64,000 nt of DNA, taken from NCBI RefSeq assembly GCF_900101785.1, contig NZ_LT629688.1:1116001-1180000 (forward strand). The letters are read 5' to 3'. Both the position numbers and the translations under genes were made by a program. Positions 59,941 through 64,000 of this stretch are shown here, piece by piece. This DNA is from Auraticoccus monumenti. Its GTDB lineage: Bacteria > Actinomycetota > Actinomycetes > Propionibacteriales > Propionibacteriaceae. The notes beneath the pieces were generated by a model, which saw only the letters and a list, made by a program, of their open reading frames with translations, made no database searches and was not told where the DNA came from. How positions within the stretch are numbered: the first letter of the stretch is position 1; each line of letters starts with the position of its first letter.

Positions 59941-60597
59941 GTGCAGGTCGGGTTGTCGGGACGGGTCTTCGACGCGGTCATCTTCGACATGGACGGCACC
60001 CTGGTCGACTCCACGCCGGCGGTGGTGCGGGCGTGGACGACCTGGGCGCTGGAGCACGGGGTGACCGCCGAGCAGCTGACGGGGAACCACGGCGTCCCGG
60101 CCGCGAGCATCATCGCGCGGCTGGTCCCCGTCGACGGCCGGGAGCGGGCGCTGGCCCGCATCACCGAACTGGAGATCGCCGACCTCGACGGGGTCGTCCC
60201 GCTGCCGGGCACGCTGGACGCGCTGCGCACCCTGCCGGCGGACCGGGTGGCCATCGCCACCTCCTGCACCCGCCCGCTGGCCGAGGCCCGGATCCGGGCC
60301 AGCGCCGTGCCGCGTCCCTCGGTGGTGGTCACCGTGGACGACGTCGAGCACGGCAAGCCGGCACCCGACCCCTTCCTGGCCGCCGCCCGCGGGCTCGGCG
60401 TGGACCCGGGCCGCTGCCTGGTGGTCGAGGACGCCCCGGCGGGGCTGGAGGCCGCCCGGGCCGCCGGCTGCGCCACCCTCGCCGTCACCACCACCACGCC
60501 GCGCGAGGAGCTGCACGCGGACCTGGTGGTCGCGGACCTGGCGGCGGTCCGCTGGGAGGTCGGCGAGTCCGGCATCTCCCTGACCCCGGTCGGCTGA
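59941..60597 (+). CDS. HAD-superfamily sugar phosphatase/phosphoglucomutase-like protein
   Basis: Hydrolase of 218 residues. Motif I VIFDMDGTLVDSTP, motif II VAIATSCTRPL, motif III HGKPAPDPFLAA and motif IV VVEDAPAGLEAARAAG are intact, with a helical cap (ALEHGVTAEQLTGNHG...). The pattern fits GPP/YfbT/SgcE-like sugar- or glycerol-phosphate phosphatases. GTG 59941 follows GGAGGAGG; an in-frame GTG at 59905 could extend it by 12 residues. A strong hairpin follows the stop. Confidence 0.85.
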   Translation: MQVGLSGRVFDAVIFDMDGTLVDSTPAVVRAWTTWALEHGVTAEQLTGNHGVPAASIIARLVPVDGRERALARITELEIADLDGVVPLPGTLDALRTLPADRVAIATSCTRPLAEARIRASAVPRPSVVVTVDDVEHGKPAPDPFLAAARGLGVDPGRCLVVEDAPAGLEAARAAGCATLAVTTTTPREELHADLVVADLAAVRWEVGESGISLTPVG

Positions 60598-60612
60598 GGC
60601 GGGACCTGCGTC

Positions 60613-60645
60613 GGCCCGCGGCGGACGATCCGTCCACCGCGGGCC
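60613..60645. terminator. Bidirectional terminator between convergent genes
   Basis: GGCCCGCGG / CCGCGGGCC (9 bp) continues, after one mismatch, into GGACG / CGTCC with a 3-nt loop, 15 bp after the HAD stop and 18 bp from the stop of the minus-strand small gene. Confidence 0.75.
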
Positions 60646-60662
60646 GGGTCCTGCGGGAGCCC

Positions 60663-60958
60663 TCAGAGCGAGGACCTGACCGGCACGTGGAGGTCGAGGC
60701 TGGCGCGGTACCCACCGGGGACCGACCGGCACTGGCTGATGGAGCCGATCCGGGCCCCCTCCGCCGAGCGCTGCCGCACCGCGTGGGACAGCCGACCCTG
60801 GCAGCTCGTCATCGTGCCGGACTGCACCGTCTGGTGGTGCTTCTTCCAGGTGGCCGCCTCCGCCTGGGGAGCCACTCCGAGGCCCACGCCCCCGACCAGG
60901 GCCAGCGCCCCCGGTGCCGAACCGATCCGTCGCGCCGTCGCGCCGTCGTCGCCCTCAT
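60663..60958 (-). pseudogene. Small secreted cysteine protein frameshifted by an 8-bp tandem duplication
   Basis: ATG 60958 (GTGAGGA upstream) begins MRATTARR, then ACGGCGCG occurs twice in tandem and the frame is lost. Removing one copy gives a continuous 95-residue protein: a signal peptide (RRIGSAPGALALVGGVGLGVAPQAEA in two parts, cleavage near QAEA-AT), then a mature part of about 63 residues with two cysteines (MTSCQGR and SISQCRS) and an aromatic GYRASLDLHV end. I do not recognise the family. It may be a true pseudogene, a phase-variable gene or a sequencing indel. Confidence 0.65.
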
Positions 60959-61044
60959 CCCGTCCTCACCGTCGACCGTGCGCACCGGTCGCCCCGGTGC
61001 CGCCGGGGGACGAGCGAGCCGGTGGTCCGGTTCCGCCTCGCGCG

Positions 61045-62079
61045 TCAGCGCAGCCCGGGGACGATGACGGACTTGAGGCTGCCGGGATCGGTGTCGGTCT
61101 CGATGGCGGTGACCACGTCGTCCAGCCCGTAGCGGGCGGTGACCAGCGAGTCCAGGTCGACCAGGCCGGCCTGCACCAGGGCGATGGCGGTCGGCCAGGT
61201 GTTGTTGTAGCGGAAGATCCCGGTCACGGAGATCTCCCGAGAGGTGATGGTGCCGACGGGCAGCGACATGTCGTCCTCACCCATCCCCACCAGCACCACG
61301 GTCCCGCCGGGTGCGGTGGCCATGATCCCGCTGCGCACGGCCGGCAGGGCGCCGGTCGCGTCCACGAAGGCGTCGAAACGGGCCTCGGGCAGCGGGCCGG
61401 CGGCGGGGTCCAGGACCTCGGTGGCCCCCAGCTGCAGGGCGCGCTCGCGGCGGGCCGGCACCAGGTCGGTCATCACGACCTCGGTGACCCCGTAGGCGCG
61501 GGCGACCTGGGCGCAGATCAGCCCGATCGGCCCGCAGCCGGCGATCAGCACGCTGCGCCCGGGGGCCATCCCGGCCTTGCGGGCGGTGGCGATCCCGACC
61601 GACAGCGGCTCCAGCAGCGCGGCGGCCTCCATCGACATCGAGTCCGGCACCGGGTGGGCGAAGTCGGCCTGGATGGTGGCGTACTCGGCGAAGGACCCGT
61701 CGATGGGCGGGGTGGCGTAGAACTCGATCCGCGGGCAGAGGTTGTACTCACCGCGCTTGCACCAGGCGCAGACCCGGCAGCTGCGCTGCGGCTCGATCGA
61801 GACCCGCTGGCCGACGCGGGTGGGGTCGACGTCGCTGCCGACGGCCGTCACCACCCCGGCCGACTCGTGCCCCAGCACCATCGGCTGCTCGACCACGAAC
61901 GACCCGATCCGCCCGTGGCGGTAGTAGTGGACGTCCGAGCCGCACAGCCCGACCGCCTCGATCCGCACCAGCACCTCGTCCGCGGCCGGGGTCGGGACCT
62001 CGCGCTCCTCGACCCGGACGTGCTCCACGCCGTGCAGCACGCTCGCGCGCATCCGCTGCCCCTCCAGCTGGTCGGTCAT
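61045..62079 (-). CDS. Zinc-dependent polyol/xylitol dehydrogenase (MDR family)
   Basis: NAD-dependent alcohol dehydrogenase of 344 residues, resembling sorbitol/xylitol dehydrogenases. The catalytic zinc ligands lie in GLCGSDVHYYRHG (Cys), VLGHESAGVV (His, Glu); the structural zinc has four cysteines in CRVCAWCKRGEYNLC; the cofactor motif is GCGPIGL. It probably oxidises a sugar alcohol to a ketose in the cytosol. ATG 62079 is used (GAGGGG upstream); ATG 62052 also fits. It is not close to a sugar transporter, apart from the decayed locus 6 kb to the left. Confidence 0.87.
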   Translation of the reverse strand: MTDQLEGQRMRASVLHGVEHVRVEEREVPTPAADEVLVRIEAVGLCGSDVHYYRHGRIGSFVVEQPMVLGHESAGVVTAVGSDVDPTRVGQRVSIEPQRSCRVCAWCKRGEYNLCPRIEFYATPPIDGSFAEYATIQADFAHPVPDSMSMEAAALLEPLSVGIATARKAGMAPGRSVLIAGCGPIGLICAQVARAYGVTEVVMTDLVPARRERALQLGATEVLDPAAGPLPEARFDAFVDATGALPAVRSGIMATAPGGTVVLVGMGEDDMSLPVGTITSREISVTGIFRYNNTWPTAIALVQAGLVDLDSLVTARYGLDDVVTAIETDTDPGSLKSVIVPGLR

Positions 62080-62151
62080 CCTCGGCCCCTCCGTCGCGGT
62101 CCTCGTGGTCGTCGGCAGGCTACCCCGCGCCGTCGTGCTGGTGGGCGGTGG

Positions 62152-62295
62152 TCATGGTCGGCGGAGGGGCTCGAGGCCGGCGGCGCGCAGGGCCTCGTCC
62201 AGCAGCCGGGCGCCCTCGGGCCCGAACCCGTGCTGGGCCAGCAGCCCCTCGGAGCTGGCGCCGGCCAGCGACTCCAGCGTCCGGTAGCCGGCCAC
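62152..62295 (-). pseudogene. C-terminal fragment of a helix-hairpin-helix DNA-binding protein
   Basis: A 47-residue minus-strand reading (GYRTLESLAGASSEGLLAQ, then HGFGPEGARLLDEALRAAG) matches the C-terminal half of the actinobacterial helix-hairpin-helix DNA-binding family with LHGVGP-type loops. The usual N-terminal PALRAL part is missing and no ribosome site precedes GTG 62295, so it is probably a remnant, though a tiny standalone protein cannot be excluded. Confidence 0.4.
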
Positions 62296-62306
62296 CGTGC
62301 GTGGAC

Positions 62307-62361
62307 GTGTCCATACGAGCACATCAGCCGTCCCAGGGACCTGAGGTGCCGGTATGAGCAG
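62307..62361. repeat. Pair of 16-bp quasi-palindromes, 39-bp register (locus 2)
   Basis: GTGTCCATACGAGCAC (62307-62322) and GTGCCGGTATGAGCAG (62346-62361) start 39 bp apart, the same register as the pair at 44772-44826. The four elements share the pattern GTGCYSRTAYGAGCAS with few exceptions. The rest of this 380-bp gap (62362-62457) holds no feature I can support except the ribosome site of the GNAT gene. Confidence 0.7.
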
Positions 62362-62457
62362 CCCGGCGCCGGGGCCACGGGCCGACCCTGCGCCGACGCC
62401 GCCCGCACCGGCGAGAACCAGGTCGCGCGTCGGCGGCTCAGCCGGGAGGATCTGCGG

Positions 62458-63423
62458 GTGACCGAGTACCGCTGGGACCACCTGCACACCGCCGACGTCG
62501 AGGCCTGGGCCGAGCTGACCAACACCCTGGCCCGGGTGGACGAGACCGAGGAGCACTACTCCGCCGACGACCTGGCCGAGGAGCTGGTGGAGACCGGCTT
62601 CGACGCCCGCACCGACAGCGTCGCCGTCTGGGACGGGGAGCGGCTGGTGGGTTACGGCCAGCTCCGGGTCTCGATGCTCCCGGACCCGCAGGGACGCGTC
62701 CGGTGCACCCTGAGCGGCGGCGTCCACCCCGACCACCGGGGCCGCGGGCTGGGACGGGAGCTGATGGACCGGCTGGAACGCCGCGCGGTGGAGCTGGCCG
62801 CCGAGCGCCACCCCGGCCGCCCCGCCTACTGGCGGGCCAGCGGCGGCGTCCGCGACACCGCCTCCGTCCGCGCCCTGCTCGAGCACCGCGGGTACTCCGT
62901 CGTCCGCTGGTTCAACGAGATGAAGCGCCCGCTGCCCGGGGAGCCGCTGGCCACCCCCGCCCCCGCCGGCGTCCGGCTGCTCCGCGGCGACGAGGCCGAC
63001 GCCGAGGCCGTCCGCGAGGCCCACAACCTCGCCTTCCGCGACCACTGGGGCTCCGCCCCGCAGACCCCCGAGGCCTGGCGCGACTTCTGGGGGTCCCGCA
63101 CCGCCCGGCACCACCTCTCCACCGTGGCCGTCGACGGCGACGGCGACGGCGACGAATCAGTACTGGGCTACGTGCTCTGCTCGCAGTGGGTGGAGCGGGA
63201 GCTCTACGTGGGCCTGGTCGGCACCGTGCCCGCCGCCCGCGGCCGCGGGGTGGCCCGCGCCGCGCTGGCCGAGACGATCCGGCGGGCGGGCGCGGCGGGG
63301 GAGCACGACGTGGTCGAGCTCGGGGTGGACAGCGCCAGCCCCACCGGCGCCACCCGGCTCTACGACGCGCTCGGGTTCAGCACCGCGCGCGTCAGCGCCG
63401 CCTACCAGCGCGACCCCGCCTGA
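62458..63423 (+). CDS. Double-domain GNAT acetyltransferase
   Basis: Protein of 321 residues with two consecutive GNAT folds. The first has the acetyl-CoA loop HPDHRGRGLGRELMDRL; the second has TVPAARGRGVARAALAETI and a C-terminal SPTGATRLYDALGF. Mycothiol synthase MshD shares this tandem layout, so a role in thiol or amine acetylation is possible, but the sequence does not prove it. A short Asp/Gly run (VDGDGDGDES) is inserted in the second domain. GTG 62458 has GGGAGGA about 7 nt upstream. Confidence 0.85.
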   Translation: MTEYRWDHLHTADVEAWAELTNTLARVDETEEHYSADDLAEELVETGFDARTDSVAVWDGERLVGYGQLRVSMLPDPQGRVRCTLSGGVHPDHRGRGLGRELMDRLERRAVELAAERHPGRPAYWRASGGVRDTASVRALLEHRGYSVVRWFNEMKRPLPGEPLATPAPAGVRLLRGDEADAEAVREAHNLAFRDHWGSAPQTPEAWRDFWGSRTARHHLSTVAVDGDGDGDESVLGYVLCSQWVERELYVGLVGTVPAARGRGVARAALAETIRRAGAAGEHDVVELGVDSASPTGATRLYDALGFSTARVSAAYQRDPA

Positions 63424-63429
63424 GCCGCC

Positions 63430-64000
63430 TCAGCCCAGCTGGGTGATGGTCACCGTGACGAACATCGACGACCCGCCGCCGGCGTAGGTGCCGCGCAGCG
63501 GGGGGACGTCGCCGTAGTCGCGGCCGTGCCCGACGCGGACGTAGCTCTCCCCGATCGGGGTCATCCCGGTGGGGTCGAAGGCCACCCACTCCCCGCACCA
63601 CCACTCCACCCACGAGTGGGACTCGCCCTGCACGGCCTCCCCGACCCGGGCCTCGGAGCCAGCGGGGTGCAGGTAGCCCGAGACGTAGCGTGCGGGCAGG
63701 CCCACCGAGCGCAGCGCACCCACGGCCACGTGGGAGAAGTCCTGGCAGACGCCCTGACCGAGCTCCCAGACGTCACGGGCGGAGCTGTTCACCTCGGTGG
63801 CACCGGAGGTGTAGGTGATCTGGTCGGCGATCAACGCGCAGACGTCCAGCCCGGCCAGCCGCGGCGGTGCGCCCGTGGTGCCGCGGGCGGCCTCGAGCAG
63901 GTCGGGGTGGGGCCGGGTGCGGTCGCCCACCTCGAGGAACTCGGCCAGCTCGTCGGTCACCTTCCTGGAGCGCACGGCATCCCAGTCGGCGTCGGTGTCG
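63430..64000 (-). CDS. Transglutaminase-like cysteine protease-fold protein (partial)
   Basis: C-terminal 190 residues of a transglutaminase-like protein (COG1305 group) whose start lies beyond the right edge. The catalytic triad is visible: Cys in ELGQGVCQDFSHVAVG, His in GESHSWVEWW and Asp in WVAFDPTG. Such proteins are often paired with circularly permuted ATP-grasp (DUF403/DUF404) proteins in a peptide-modifying module; those would be upstream, outside the window. The stop lies 6 bp from the convergent GNAT stop. Confidence 0.85.
   Translation of the reverse strand, partial: DTDADWDAVRSRKVTDELAEFLEVGDRTRPHPDLLEAARGTTGAPPRLAGLDVCALIADQITYTSGATEVNSSARDVWELGQGVCQDFSHVAVGALRSVGLPARYVSGYLHPAGSEARVGEAVQGESHSWVEWWCGEWVAFDPTGMTPIGESYVRVGHGRDYGDVPPLRGTYAGGGSSMFVTVTITQLG

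Noticed and set aside
60663-60958. Lactococcin-972-like or other bacteriocin
   Set aside because: Signal peptide, small size and two cysteines suggested it, but no family motif, immunity gene or exporter is adjacent.

Overview
The window comes from the chromosome of a very GC-rich Gram-positive actinobacterium. The evidence is lipobox and twin-arginine signals without outer-membrane genes, a mycothiol-type DinB-superfamily enzyme, ABC multidrug exporters under TetR control, GTG/TTG starts, and many leaderless promoters ([T/C]ANNNT ending 6 nt before the start codon). A Propionibacteriales-type lineage would fit, but no rRNA or other taxonomic marker is present and genus cannot be assigned. 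No tRNA, rRNA, CRISPR array, prophage or intact insertion sequence was seen.

Layout. 1-11 kb: a peptide ABC importer (binding protein and partial permease), two CNNM/TlyC-type CBS-domain membrane proteins in one operon, an FAD monooxygenase, a TRIC/UPF0126 membrane protein, an APC permease, a double-DUF1540 protein, DUF503, a mycothiol-dependent-isomerase-like protein and an NAD-epimerase. 11.0-11.5 kb: a non-coding patch with two ~120-bp repeats, each holding a long hairpin whose arms co-vary. 11.5-21.5 kb: small enzymes and regulators (DinB, azoreductase, TetR plus membrane partner, GAF regulator), PhoD phosphatase, YceI protein, and a hipBA toxin-antitoxin pair with three phased operators. 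21.5-28 kb: a C1-folate operon (cyclodeaminase/cyclohydrolase-like, MTD1-like methylene-THF dehydrogenase, HAD hydrolase), aminopeptidase N, a GPP34 protein and a divergent NmrA/TetR pair. 28-37 kb: aldo/keto reductase, replicative helicase dnaB, a 0.9-kb intergenic region rich in DnaA-box-like 9-mers, RNA ligase rtcB, an Nramp-like transporter lacking the metal-site motifs, GNAT, DUF1275 and a RibD-like reductase.

37-49 kb: a large LuxR (LAL) regulator divergent from glycogen debranching enzyme glgX, two YjbR-like proteins flanking a topoisomerase IB and a VOC protein, and a LolA-like/ABC-2 export operon. 49-56 kb: SGNH hydrolase, TetR, DinB, then a TetR-controlled heterodimeric ABC exporter with a near-perfect palindromic operator. 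56-64 kb: a LacI regulator with two operators beside the 3-prime stub of a deleted sugar-binding-protein gene, an SPL-like radical SAM protein, an EspI-like proline-rich ParA ATPase, a HAD phosphatase, a small secreted protein frameshifted by an 8-bp tandem duplication, a zinc polyol dehydrogenase, a double-GNAT acetyltransferase and a partial transglutaminase.

Most genes are housekeeping or metabolic. The least explained signals are non-coding: two pairs of 16-bp quasi-palindromes with an identical 39-bp register 17.5 kb apart (44772-44826 and 62307-62361), the co-varying hairpin repeats at 11.2-11.5 kb, and the DnaA-box-like cluster upstream of dnaB. All family assignments were made by eye from motifs and architecture, without database searches.
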